A stretch of 16,864 nucleotides of DNA from Pseudomonadota bacterium (GCA_023395465.1 JAEWZE010000009.1:1-16864); one strand, 5' to 3'; counted from the stretch's first letter, positions 7,088 to 14,551 are shown. The notes: generated by a model from the letters alone, not told the origin. Made by a program: numbers and translations.

Positions 7088-8184
7088 GCCGGGTAGATCC
7101 CGCCCAGCACGCGCGGCCCGGCCGCACCGGTCACGCTGGACAGGTTGCCGGGCAGGCCAAGCAGGGTTTGCCGCGCCAGCCAGGCAAAGCCCATGGCCTC
7201 GACGTGGTCGGGATCGAGGCCGTGCGCGGCGGTGGATTCGACCCGGGCGTCGGGCAGCGCGGCGGCCAGCGCCGCCATCAGCCGCGGGTTGTGCACGCCG
7301 CCGCCGCAGGCGATCACCCGGCGCGTGTCCGGCTGGGTGGCCATCAGCGCATTGGCGACGGTGCGCGCGGTCAGTGCATTGAGCGTGGCCTGCACGTCGG
7401 CCGGCGCCTCGTCGCCGCGCAGCCGCGCTTCGACCCAGCCGAGGTGGAAATGGTCGCGGCCTGTCGACTTCGGCGGCGGCTGGGTGAACCAGGGGTCGTC
7501 GAGCAGGCGCGCGAGCAGGGACGCATCGACCTGGCCGCGGCTGGCGAAGGCGCCGCCGCGGTCGAAGTCCTCGGCCAGGTGGCGCAGGCACCAGGCGTCC
7601 ATCAGCGCGTTGGCCGGGCCGGTGTCGAAGCCGCGCACCTGGCCGCGCGCGGGCAGCAGGGTCAGGTTGGCGATGCCGCCGAGGTTGAGCACCGCGCGGT
7701 CCTCGTCCGGTGCGCGCAGCAGCGCCGCGTGCAGTCCGGGCAGCAGCGGCGCGCCGTGGCCGCCGGCGGCGATGTCGCGGCGGCGCAGGTCGGCCACCAC
7801 GGTGATCGACGTGCGTTCGGCCAGCGTGGACGGATCGCCCAGCTGCAGGGTGAACGGGTACGGCCCCCACGGCCGGTGGCGCAGGGTCTGGCCGTGCGAG
7901 CCGATCGCGCGTACCGCGGCGGCGTCGGTGCCGCTGTCGGCGAGCGCGAGGTTGGCGGCCTCGGCGAAGGCGCGGGCCACGCGCACGTCGAGTTCCGCGA
8001 TGGCGTCGAGCGAGAGCGACGCGCCCTGCTGGCCGAGCGCGACCAACTGCGCGCGCAGCGCCGGATCCCAGGGATAGGTGCGGCCGAACACCAGCCGCGC
8101 CTGGCCATCGGCGAAATCGACCAACGCGGCATCGATGCCGTCGGCGCTGGTGCCCGAGATCAGGCCGAGGTAGAGATGTGACAT
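7084..8184 (-). CDS. anmK: Anhydro-N-acetylmuramic acid kinase
   Basis: The 366-residue product matches AnmK in length (E. coli 369). This cytosolic enzyme hydrolyses the 1,6-anhydro bond of anhydro-MurNAc and phosphorylates it to MurNAc-6-phosphate during peptidoglycan recycling. Seen are the N-terminal GLISGTSADGID (7-18), the ATP-site pattern NLGGIANLTLL, FDTGPANALMDAW, KSTGRDHFHLGWVE and CGGGVHNPRLMAAL, all in family order. ATG 8184 is the natural start, but there is no ribosome binding site, and a -10-like TAGAAT ends only 7 bases upstream, which suggests a leaderless message. The M23 endopeptidase gene lies 195 bases upstream on the same strand, and the small membrane protein overlaps its stop. 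Confidence 0.95.
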   Translation of the reverse strand: MSHLYLGLISGTSADGIDAALVDFADGQARLVFGRTYPWDPALRAQLVALGQQGASLSLDAIAELDVRVARAFAEAANLALADSGTDAAAVRAIGSHGQTLRHRPWGPYPFTLQLGDPSTLAERTSITVVADLRRRDIAAGGHGAPLLPGLHAALLRAPDEDRAVLNLGGIANLTLLPARGQVRGFDTGPANALMDAWCLRHLAEDFDRGGAFASRGQVDASLLARLLDDPWFTQPPPKSTGRDHFHLGWVEARLRGDEAPADVQATLNALTARTVANALMATQPDTRRVIACGGGVHNPRLMAALAAALPDARVESTAAHGLDPDHVEAMGFAWLARQTLLGLPGNLSSVTGAAGPRVLGGIYPA

Positions 8185-8190
8185 GGCCCG

Positions 8191-8196
8191 ATTCTA
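8191..8196 (-). promoter_or_regulatory. Possible -10 element of anmK (leaderless)
   Basis: On the minus strand TAGAAT (5 of 6 to consensus) sits inside CGTAGAATCGG, and the expected transcription start falls on or next to the anmK ATG at 8184. The same 11 bases occur upstream of the M28 gene (around 13662-13672). No good -35 is visible, so this is suggestive only. Confidence 0.4.
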
Positions 8197-8379
8197 CGGC
8201 CCGCGGCCTGCCGGGGTGGGCGGGCGCCGCCGCCGCAGGGATGTCGCGCGCCGGCCCGTAGGGCCTTTGCGGGCGCAGGCGTTCGCCGTCAGCGAGCGGC
8301 GCACCGGCCCTGGATTGGCTGGAAGCCCGGCGTGGCCGGGATGCCCGGCTCCCGATCAGGACCCCGACGGCGCGCGCGC

Positions 8380-9864
8380 TCAGCCCTTGCGGTTGCCGGG
8401 CAGCGTCGTCGCCGCGGCCACCTGCGGATCGTCCTGCGAGGGCCGTGCGGGCACCGTGGCGTAGAGGACTTCCTCGACGTCGCGGATGCGCTCCAGCGCC
8501 GGCGCCGTCTGCTGGCGGAACTGGGCCAGGGCGGTGCCGCTCAGCGGTTCCGGCGGCGGCATGGTGTGCTGCAGCGGATTGCGGTGCACGCCGTTGACGC
8601 GGAATTCGTAGTGCAGATGCGGGCCGGTGGACAGGCCGGTCGAACCCACGTAGCCGATCACCTGGCCCTGCGAGACCCGCTCGCCGCGCTTGAGCCTGGC
8701 GGTACGCGACATGTGCGCATAGAGGGTGGTGTGGCCCTTGCCGTGGTCGAGCACCACGGTGTTGCCGTAGCCGCCGTGCCAGCCCGACGAGACCACGCGC
8801 GCGTCGCCAGCCGCCATGATCGGGGTGCCGGAGCGCGCGGCGTAGTCCACGCCCTTGTGCATGCGCGAGGTGCCCAGCACCGGGTGCCGGCGGGTGCCGA
8901 AGCGCGAGCTCAGGCGCGCGTACTGGATCGGGCTGCGGATGAAGCTCTTCTTCAGCGGCCGGCCCTCGGCGGTGAAATACTCGCTCTTGCCGTCGCGCTC
9001 GAAGCGCACCGCGGTAAACGGCTTGCCCTTGGCGGTGAACACCGCCGCGGTCACCGGACCGCTGCGGATCAGCTCGCCCTCGCGCCAGGTCTGCTCGACC
9101 ACCACGCTGAAGCGGTCGCCGGAGGTGACGTCGCGGTCGAAGTCGATGTCGTACTTGAACACCTCGTCGGTGAGCGTGTTGATCACCGAGGGGCTCAGCC
9201 CGAGCTTGCGCGCCGAATGGAACAGCGACTTGCCGACCTTGCCGCTGATCACCGCGGTGCGGACCTCGACCGGGCGCTCGATGACCTTTTCCACGACCTT
9301 GTCGCCGGCCAGCGAGAGTTCGACGCGCTGGGTGTCGTTGCGGTCGTAGCGCAGCGCGACCAGGCGGCCGTCGGCGGCGTGGTCGAAGCCCAGCTCGGCG
9401 CCGGGGCGCAGGCGGGTCAGCGCCTGGCGGTCGCTCGAAGCGTCCAGCAGGCGATGCAGGGTGGCGGCGGGAATGCTGCGCGCCTCGAAGATGGCGCCGA
9501 GCGTCTGGCCCCTCTCGACCTTGACCAGGTCCCAGGCGCGCTGCTGCGCCTGGGCGCGGGTGGCGACCGGCAGCGGCGGCAGGGGCAGCGACAGCGTGGT
9601 CAGTTCCGGCGCAAGGGTGTCGGTGCGCATGGCGTTGGAGAAGCCCGGCACCATGCCGATGACCAGTGCGCCGAGGGTGGCGAACAGACTGGCATGGGCC
9701 CAGTCGCGGCGGGTCCAGCGGCCGTTGAACGGAAACCGCGCCGCGTCGCGCGGATCGGCAAAGCGCGCCTCGTTGGCGGTGTTCTCGGCGGCGGCCCGCA
9801 GGTTCTGTTCGCGGATGGTCTGGCGTTGGACGTCATCCGGTGACATCTGGGGCGGCTGCGTCAT
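8380..9864 (-). CDS. M23 peptidoglycan endopeptidase, membrane-anchored (MepM/OapA-like)
   Basis: The 494-residue protein has a cytoplasmic N-terminus of about 54 residues, one transmembrane segment (about 55-73), a proline-rich periplasmic stretch, and a LysM/OapA-like region (about 112-145, VKVERGQTLGAIFEARSI). A central domain (about 160-305) follows, then a C-terminal M23 peptidase domain (about 315-430). The zinc ligands His336 and Asp340 (HKGVD) and His418 are present, as are His384 (LYAHMS) and His416 (PHLHYEF). Such enzymes cut stem-peptide crosslinks so that new glycan can be inserted. ATG 9864 is preferred; an in-frame TTG at 9876 would add four residues. A good promoter lies about 40 bases upstream. 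It shares a divergent control region with tyrS and precedes anmK, which processes wall turnover products. Confidence 0.93.
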   Translation of the reverse strand: MTQPPQMSPDDVQRQTIREQNLRAAAENTANEARFADPRDAARFPFNGRWTRRDWAHASLFATLGALVIGMVPGFSNAMRTDTLAPELTTLSLPLPPLPVATRAQAQQRAWDLVKVERGQTLGAIFEARSIPAATLHRLLDASSDRQALTRLRPGAELGFDHAADGRLVALRYDRNDTQRVELSLAGDKVVEKVIERPVEVRTAVISGKVGKSLFHSARKLGLSPSVINTLTDEVFKYDIDFDRDVTSGDRFSVVVEQTWREGELIRSGPVTAAVFTAKGKPFTAVRFERDGKSEYFTAEGRPLKKSFIRSPIQYARLSSRFGTRRHPVLGTSRMHKGVDYAARSGTPIMAAGDARVVSSGWHGGYGNTVVLDHGKGHTTLYAHMSRTARLKRGERVSQGQVIGYVGSTGLSTGPHLHYEFRVNGVHRNPLQHTMPPPEPLSGTALAQFRQQTAPALERIRDVEEVLYATVPARPSQDDPQVAAATTLPGNRKG

Positions 9865-9903
9865 GGTGGTGTCCAAAGGGCGTGACGGGCGCGTCAGCGC
9901 GGT

Positions 9904-9932
9904 ACGATAAGCACATGAAATCCGAGCGTCAA
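9904..9932 (-). promoter_or_regulatory. Sigma-70-type promoter of the M23 peptidase gene
   Basis: On the minus strand TTGACG (9932-9927, 5 of 6 to consensus) is followed after exactly 17 bases by TATCGT (9909-9904, 4 of 6). The predicted start near 9897 leaves a leader of about 30 bases before ATG 9864. It lies in the AT-richest part of the divergent M23/tyrS interval. Confidence 0.62.
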
Positions 9933-9950
9933 ACCCTTGTCGGCCAAGGC

Positions 9951-10023
9951 TTTTCGGATCTTTAGCCGGCTTTACGGATATTTAATGGTTTCTTTTGACC
10001 GGGATCACATTCCGGCCCATCAC
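9951..10023 (+). promoter_or_regulatory. tyrS promoter region with 14-base direct repeat
   Basis: This is the AT-richest stretch of the window. Two -10/-35 readings are possible: TTTAAT at 9981-9986 (5 of 6 to the -10, without a good -35), or TTGACC (9995-10000) with CATCAC (10018-10023) at a 17-base spacing. A direct repeat, 9951-9964 and 9971-9984, matches at 12 of 14 positions with a 20-base period (core CGGAT then TTTA), which would suit a dimeric regulator on one face of the DNA. Neither promoter can be preferred from sequence alone. Confidence 0.4.
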
Positions 10024-10040
10024 CTGGACAAACCGCCCCG

Positions 10041-11258
10041 ATGAGTTCCGCCCCAGCCGACCCGACCGCCTTCGACCTGCTCGCCCGAGGGGCCGACGAG
10101 ATCCTCAAGCACGAGGACCTGGCCGCGCGCCTGGCCCTGGGGCGGCCACTGCGGGTCAAGGCCGGGTTCGACCCGACCGCCCCGGACCTGCACCTGGGCC
10201 ACACGGTGCTGCTCAACAAGATGCGCCAGTTCCAGGACCTGGGCCACCAGGTGGTGTTCCTGATCGGCGACTTCACCGGGATGATCGGCGACCCCACCGG
10301 CAAGAACGTCACCCGCAAGCCGCTGACCCGCGAGGACGTGCTGGAGAACGCCCGCACCTACGAGTCGCAGGTGTTCAAGGTGCTCGACCGCGAGCGCACC
10401 GAAGTGCGCTTCAACAGCGAATGGTTCGGGGCGATGTCGGCGGCCGACATGATCCGCCTGGCCGGCCAGCACACCGTGGCGCGCATGCTCGAGCGCGACG
10501 ATTTCGCCAAGCGCTACGCGGCGCAGCAGTCGATCGCCATCCACGAATTCCTGTATCCGCTGGTGCAGGGCTACGACTCGGTGGCGCTCAGGGCCGATAT
10601 CGAGCTCGGCGGCACCGACCAGAAGTTCAACCTGCTGATGGGCCGCGGCCTGCAGGAGGCGCACGGCCAGGCGCCGCAGGTGGTGCTGACCATGCCGCTG
10701 CTCGAGGGCCTGGACGGCGTCAACAAGATGAGCAAGTCGCTGGGCAACTACATCGGCATCGCCGAGCCGGCGATCGACATCGTCAACAAGACCATGAAGA
10801 TCGGCGATGCGCTGATGTGGAAGTGGATCGAGCTGCTGAGCTTCGACATTTCCATCGACGAGGCCGCCAGGCTCCGGGCCGAGGTCGCATCGGGACTCAA
10901 TCCGCGCGAGGTCAAGCTGCGGCTGGCGCGCGAACTGGCCACCCGCTTCCACGATGCCGGCGCGGCCGAGACCGCGATCGCCGGCTGGCAGGCGGCGGTG
11001 ACCGGGCAGGGCGACACCTCGCTGCTGCCGCTGCAGGACGTGGCCGTGCCGGCCGAGGGCCTGCGCATCGCCGCCCTGCTGACCGCCGCCGGCATCACCC
11101 CCAGCAACTCGGAGGCCAACCGCAAGCTCAAGGAGCGTGCGGTGAAGGTCGACGGCGCGGTGGTGGAGGATGCGGGGCTGGCCTTCGCGCCGGGCTTCGA
11201 GGGCGTGCTGCAGGTGGGCAAGCGCAACTTCGCCCGGGTGCGGCTGGTCGCCGGCTGA
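10041..11258 (+). CDS. tyrS: Tyrosyl-tRNA synthetase, KMSKS (TyrZ-like) type
   Basis: This 405-residue class I synthetase charges tRNA-Tyr with tyrosine in the cytoplasm. The Rossmann-fold signature is HLGH (51-54), preceded by RVKAGFDPTAPDL. The second ATP motif is KMSKS (229-233), with GGTDQKFNLLMGR (190-202) in the tyrosine site. The C-terminal S4 RNA-binding domain covers about residues 340-405 (LRIAALLTAAGI, VKVDGAVV). E. coli TyrS carries KFGKT instead, so this belongs to the other, TyrZ-like group, also found in pseudomonads beside an M23 peptidase and anmK. ATG 10041 fits the family N-terminus; no clear Shine-Dalgarno precedes it. Its 3' end is 20 bases from the end of the converging MAPEG gene. 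Confidence 0.96.
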   Translation: MSSAPADPTAFDLLARGADEILKHEDLAARLALGRPLRVKAGFDPTAPDLHLGHTVLLNKMRQFQDLGHQVVFLIGDFTGMIGDPTGKNVTRKPLTREDVLENARTYESQVFKVLDRERTEVRFNSEWFGAMSAADMIRLAGQHTVARMLERDDFAKRYAAQQSIAIHEFLYPLVQGYDSVALRADIELGGTDQKFNLLMGRGLQEAHGQAPQVVLTMPLLEGLDGVNKMSKSLGNYIGIAEPAIDIVNKTMKIGDALMWKWIELLSFDISIDEAARLRAEVASGLNPREVKLRLARELATRFHDAGAAETAIAGWQAAVTGQGDTSLLPLQDVAVPAEGLRIAALLTAAGITPSNSEANRKLKERAVKVDGAVVEDAGLAFAPGFEGVLQVGKRNFARVRLVAG

Positions 11259-11278
11259 CCACCCGCGCCGGGCAGGGC

Positions 11279-11677
11279 TCAGGCGATGCGCATCGCCGCC
11301 AGGGCCAGCAGCGCCAGCACGCAGCCGTAACCCGCGACCCACGCCAGGCTGCGCGCGGTCGCGATGTCGGCGAGGTAGAACACGCCGTGCAGCACCCGCA
11401 GCACCACGAAGGCCACCGCGAGCATCGCGATGGTGGCGGGCTCCAGTCCCGCCAGCTGCGCCATGACCACGCCGGCGGCGAACGGGGCGAAGGCCTCGAA
11501 GGCATTGAGGTGCGCGGCATTGGCGCGCTGCACCCGGTAGTTGCCCTCCTGCTTGGACAGCCAGGCGCGCGGATTGCGGTTGTTGTAGCGGGGCGCGCCG
11601 GCCTTGGCGAAGCCGACCCACAGGTAGGGCAGCACGGCGGCGATCAGCACGCACCAGTAGGCGGTGGCGAGGGTCAT
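11279..11677 (-). CDS. MAPEG-family membrane protein
   Basis: A 132-residue protein with four hydrophobic segments (about 5-25, 60-76, 82-104, 110-130) and the MAPEG hallmark QRANAAHLNAFEAF at 50-63. In animals the family includes microsomal glutathione transferase and leukotriene C4 synthase; the function of short bacterial members is mostly unknown. ATG 11677 is chosen because GGAG lies 6 bases upstream (complement of 11684-11687). The frame is open further upstream, but that part lacks family similarity. It converges with tyrS across a 20-base gap with no obvious terminator. Upstream lies the second group of stem-loop repeats. Confidence 0.88.
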   Translation of the reverse strand: MTLATAYWCVLIAAVLPYLWVGFAKAGAPRYNNRNPRAWLSKQEGNYRVQRANAAHLNAFEAFAPFAAGVVMAQLAGLEPATIAMLAVAFVVLRVLHGVFYLADIATARSLAWVAGYGCVLALLALAAMRIA

Positions 11678-11748
11678 GGCGGTCTCCGGGGTCGGGTGGG
11701 GACAGGGTAGGGCAGGCGGGGGCGGGACGCGGCAGTCTTGTGCCTCCA

Positions 11749-11791
11749 CCCTCGCGCGCTGCGCGCGCTATCCCTCCCCGCAGGCGGGGAG
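11749..11791 (-). repeat. REP-like stem-loop repeat, copy C
   Basis: On the minus strand CTCCCCGC (11791-11784) pairs with GCGGGGAG (11781-11774), and the core CCCCGCCTGCGGGG is the same as in copy B. It is followed by a second palindrome, CGCGCGC-T-GCGCGCG at 11753-11767, and then GAGGGTG. It belongs to the same family as copies A and B, with a different tail. Confidence 0.7.
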
Positions 11792-11825
11792 AGTGAAGAG
11801 CGTTCGCCGCCCCTGGTTGGTCTTG

Positions 11826-11872
11826 TTCCCCCGCTTGCAGGGAAGCGCCGGGTGGGGCGAGGGCGAGGGCGC
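11826..11872 (+). repeat. REP-like stem-loop repeat, copy D (degenerate)
   Basis: TTCCC (11826-11830) and GGGAA (11840-11844) form an imperfect version of the stem, with CCCGCTTGC in the loop region. It is followed by GCCGGGTGGGGCGAGGGCG, which resembles the tail of copy B. It faces copy C, so the interval again holds an inverted pair, but this copy has decayed. Confidence 0.55.
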
Positions 11873-11883
11873 GATGCGAACGA

Positions 11884-11907
11884 AAACGGCGCCTGGCGGC
11901 GCCGTTT
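11884..11907 (-). terminator. Intrinsic terminator of the M28 peptidase gene
   Basis: A perfect 10-bp stem, AAACGGCGCC (11884-11893) with GGCGCCGTTT (11898-11907), and a 4-base loop. On the minus strand the right arm ends in TTTTCGTT. It lies 27 bases beyond the M28 stop codon. The run of Ts is short but the position and symmetry are convincing. Confidence 0.75.
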
Positions 11908-11934
11908 CCGATCAAGCGCGTCGCTGCGCGGGCC

Positions 11935-13632
11935 TCACTGGCCCGCGCGCTGCGCGTCGCGCGCGGCCTTGAACGGGTTGCCTTCGTACCAGTTGGGCCA
12001 CGTGCTGCCGGCCGCCAGTTCCTGGCCCACCGCGTGCAGCAGTTCCAGGTCCTCGGCGATGCCGTCGAAGCGCCAGCCCTCGTGGACCTCGTCGCTGGGC
12101 TGGTGGTAGCGGCGCGCGTACTCCTCGCCGACCCGCTTGCCGGCCTCGCTGCCGCCCTCGACCAGGTCGCTGCCGCCCTTGGCGTACAGTGCCGGCACGC
12201 CGGCCTTGGCGAAGTTGAAGTGGTCGGAACGGAAGTAGAAGCCGCCGGCCGGGTTGCCTTCCTCCACCAGCGTGCGCTGCTGGCCGCCGGCGTGGCCGAG
12301 CAGGATGTCCTCCAGTTCGGAATTGCCCTTGCCGGTCACCACCACGTCCCGCGCGCGGCCACCCACGCTCATCGCGTCGAGGTTGATCACGCCCACGGTC
12401 TTCTCGAGCGGGAACGAAGGCTGGGCCACGTAGTACTTGGATCCCAGCAGGCCCGACTCCTCCAGCGTCACCGCCAGGAACACCACCGAACGGCGCGGCG
12501 GCGCGGCCGCGAACTTCTCCGCGATCTCGATGATGCCGGCGACGCCGGTCGCGTTGTCGACCGCGCCGTTGTAGAGCATGTCGGTGCCGGCGTCGGGGTC
12601 GTGGCCCTCGTGCTTGCCCAGGTGGTCCCAGTGGGCGAGGTAGATCACCGTCTCGTCCGGCGCCTCGGTGCCCGGGAGATAGCCGATCACGTTCTGCGAG
12701 GACTTCTGCGCGACCGTGCTGCGCAGGTCGAACGACACCTTCGCCTTGAGCGGCACGGCCTTGAAGCCGCGACGGTTGGCGGATGCGTACATCTCCTGCA
12801 GTTCAAGCCCGGAGTCGGCGAACAGCTGGCGCGCCACGTCGCCGCTGATCCAGCCCTGGGCGGGCACGCGCGGTTCCGGATCGTCCTCGGCGCGCAGGTC
12901 GAACTGCGGCCCCGACCAGGAGTTCTTCACCACGTCCCAGCCGTAGGACGCCCCTTCGTCGTCGTGGATGATCAGGGCGGCGGCCGCGCCCTGGCGTGCG
13001 GCTTCCTCGAACTTGTAGGTCCAGCGGCCGTAGTAGGTCATGCGGTTGCCGTCGAACAGCGATTCGTCGTTGGCGTGGAAGCCCGGGTCGTTGACCAGGA
13101 TCACCACCGTCTTGCCCTTGACGTCGAGGCCGGCGTAATCGTTCCAGTCCTGCTCGGGCGCGTTGACGCCATAGCCGACGAACACCAGTTCGCTGTCCTT
13201 GATCGAGACCTCGGCCTGGCCGGTGCGGGTGCCGATCACCATGTCCGGGCCGAACTTCAGCTCGCGCGTCGCGCCGTTGCTGTCCAGCCGCAGCACGGTG
13301 GACTCGTCGGCGCTGGTTTCCACCATCGGCACGGTCTGGAAGTAGCTGTCGTTGTCGCCGCCGGGCTTGAGGCCGATGCGCTCGTACTGGGCCTTGATGT
13401 ACTCGACCGTCTTCTCCTCGCCCGCCGAACCCGGCGCGCGGCCCTCGAACTCGTCCGAGGCCAGGGCGGTCACCAGGGTGCGCAGGTCGTCGGCGTCGAT
13501 CTCGGGCTTGAAGGCGTGTTCGGCTGCCGGCGCGGCATCGGGCGCGGCGACTTCGGCCGGCGCGGCCGGCTCGCGGCTGCATGCGGCCAGCAGCAGGCCG
13601 CCGGCGCAGGCAAGGATCAGGGGTGAACGCAT
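11935..13632 (-). CDS. M28-family metallopeptidase, outer-membrane lipoprotein
   Basis: A 565-residue lipoprotein: the lipobox LLLAAC (13-18) gives lipidated Cys18, and Ser at +2 predicts outer-membrane sorting. An Ala/Pro-rich linker (20-40) leads to the catalytic region. A PA-type insert (about 140-260, with ARQGAAAALIIHDDEG) splits it. The two-zinc site of M28 aminopeptidases is complete: His334 and Asp336 (AHWDHLG), Asp359 (NGAVDNATG), Glu391/Glu392 (TLEESGLLGS), Asp419 (NLDAM) and His510 (YHQPSDE). It probably releases N-terminal amino acids from peptides at the cell surface. Start ATG 13632 begins the signal peptide and has GGAG 8 bases upstream. The frame is open much further upstream, but that part is antisense to other sequence. 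A hairpin terminator follows the gene. Confidence 0.93.
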   Translation of the reverse strand: MRSPLILACAGGLLLAACSREPAAPAEVAAPDAAPAAEHAFKPEIDADDLRTLVTALASDEFEGRAPGSAGEEKTVEYIKAQYERIGLKPGGDNDSYFQTVPMVETSADESTVLRLDSNGATRELKFGPDMVIGTRTGQAEVSIKDSELVFVGYGVNAPEQDWNDYAGLDVKGKTVVILVNDPGFHANDESLFDGNRMTYYGRWTYKFEEAARQGAAAALIIHDDEGASYGWDVVKNSWSGPQFDLRAEDDPEPRVPAQGWISGDVARQLFADSGLELQEMYASANRRGFKAVPLKAKVSFDLRSTVAQKSSQNVIGYLPGTEAPDETVIYLAHWDHLGKHEGHDPDAGTDMLYNGAVDNATGVAGIIEIAEKFAAAPPRRSVVFLAVTLEESGLLGSKYYVAQPSFPLEKTVGVINLDAMSVGGRARDVVVTGKGNSELEDILLGHAGGQQRTLVEEGNPAGGFYFRSDHFNFAKAGVPALYAKGGSDLVEGGSEAGKRVGEEYARRYHQPSDEVHEGWRFDGIAEDLELLHAVGQELAAGSTWPNWYEGNPFKAARDAQRAGQ

Positions 13633-13663
13633 TCGGTGGGCTCCAGGCAAAGCAGAACCGCCG

Positions 13664-13669
13664 ATTCTA
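13664..13669 (-). promoter_or_regulatory. Possible -10 element of the M28 gene
   Basis: TAGAAT on the minus strand (5 of 6), inside the same CGTAGAATCGG found before anmK. It would start transcription about 25 bases before ATG 13632. At a 17-base spacing the -35 candidate is CTGGCC, a poor match. Confidence 0.42.
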
Positions 13670-13787
13670 CGCCGGCCCGCAGCCGCGGCCAGGGCCGGAA
13701 GCCCCGGCCACGCGTCGTCGCGGCGGCTCCGCCGGAAGACGGACCGGTGGCCGCCGTCCGCTGCCGCGGAAGGCCGGCCGCAGGGCT

Positions 13788-14462
13788 TCAGTCCTGCGGC
13801 GCCCGCGGCGTGCTGTAGGCGGTGGCGGTCGCGCCGGTGACCTTGCCCACCCGCGCGGTGTCGTGCACGTACAGGTCGACCTCGCGCTCGAACACCAGCT
13901 CGCCCTCGACCACCGCGCCGGGGCCGATCACGATCCTGGGCTTGCGCTTGTTGATCTGTACCGGGAACCAGTTGGACGAGGGCTTCTCGACCCGGATTCC
14001 GCCGGTCACGTGCGAGCCGACGCCGACGGTGACGTCGCCGCTGACCGTCGCGATGCCGCCGGCCAGGTCCACGTCGACCAGGCCGATCGCGCCGTTCACC
14101 GTCGCGACGCTGCCGCCCACGCGCCCGCCCTCGCCGAGGAAGATGCTGCCGTTCACCGTCTCCACGTCGCCGCGCACGGTGGCGCGCTGGCCGGCGCGGA
14201 TGGCGCCATTGACCGTCGACAGGCTGTCGGCGCCGATGTCGTTTGCGGCGCGGATGCTGCCGTTCACGGTCTCGGCGTCCTTCACGCTGGCGCCGCTTTC
14301 GATCGTGATGCTGCCGTTCACCGTCTCCACGTCGCCGTAGGGCCGGCCGGCCTGGGCCACGATGCTGCCGTTGACCTTGCTGATGTCCTGCTGCGCCAGC
14401 ACCGGCGGCGCGCACAGCAGGGCGACCAGGGCCAGGGACAGCGAAAAGCGGATGGATGACAT
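13788..14462 (-). CDS. Exported VNG-repeat protein, probable beta-solenoid
   Basis: The 224-residue protein has a signal peptide (1-23, cleavage likely after VLA). VNG occurs at residues 30, 48, 66, 84, 103 and 122, with VSG at 140. The spacing of 18-19 residues is very regular, with consensus GDVETVNGSI. Such a period fits one turn of a right-handed beta-helix, as in bactofilin-like (polymer-forming) proteins, although the signal peptide would put this one in the periplasm or outside. A shorter, less regular C-terminal part (about 150-224) contains SSNWFPVQINKRKPRIVIGPGAVVEGELVF and continues the solenoid pattern weakly. The role is unknown. ATG 14462 has GGAGG (complement of 14469-14473) at a 6-base spacing. 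It is divergent from gpmI and lies upstream of the M28 gene on the same strand. Confidence 0.85.
   Translation of the reverse strand: MSSIRFSLSLALVALLCAPPVLAQQDISKVNGSIVAQAGRPYGDVETVNGSITIESGASVKDAETVNGSIRAANDIGADSLSTVNGAIRAGQRATVRGDVETVNGSIFLGEGGRVGGSVATVNGAIGLVDVDLAGGIATVSGDVTVGVGSHVTGGIRVEKPSSNWFPVQINKRKPRIVIGPGAVVEGELVFEREVDLYVHDTARVGKVTGATATAYSTPRAPQD
14142..14337 (-). repeat. 31-base exact direct repeat inside the VNG gene
   Basis: The bases 14142-14172 and 14307-14337 are identical over 31 positions and encode GDVETVNGSI twice. They are 165 bases (55 residues, three repeat units) apart. Recombination between them would delete or add exactly three units and keep the frame. Confidence 0.85.
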
Positions 14463-14522
14463 GGGATTCCTCCGTTGGGGCGCGCGGTTGCCGCTGCAAC
14501 GGTCGCGGCGCCTGTTGCGTGT

Positions 14523-14551
14523 CCGACAGCTTGCGCCCGCTTGGCTACAAT
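14523..14551 (+). promoter_or_regulatory. Candidate sigma-70 promoter of gpmI
   Basis: TACAAT at 14546-14551 matches the -10 at 5 of 6 positions. CCGACA at 14523-14528 (4 of 6) lies exactly 17 bases before it. A start near 14558 leaves a leader of about 27 bases before GTG 14585. Confidence 0.55.

Noticed and set aside
8185..8379. Interval between the M23 gene and anmK as a small plus-strand gene
   Set aside because: The open frame there is Arg/Gly-rich with no motif; the interval holds only GC-rich inverted bits and the -10-like site.
8332..9843. Plus-strand 500-codon frame opposite the M23 peptidase
   Set aside because: Low-complexity antisense translation; the minus strand has all catalytic residues.
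12034..13626. Plus-strand 530-codon frame opposite the M28 peptidase
   Set aside because: Antisense shadow, no recognisable domain, while the minus strand has the complete zinc site and a lipobox.
13633..14499. Upstream extension of the M28 frame across the VNG gene
   Set aside because: The M28 signal peptide begins at 13632; the extension is out of frame with the VNG protein and has no similarity.
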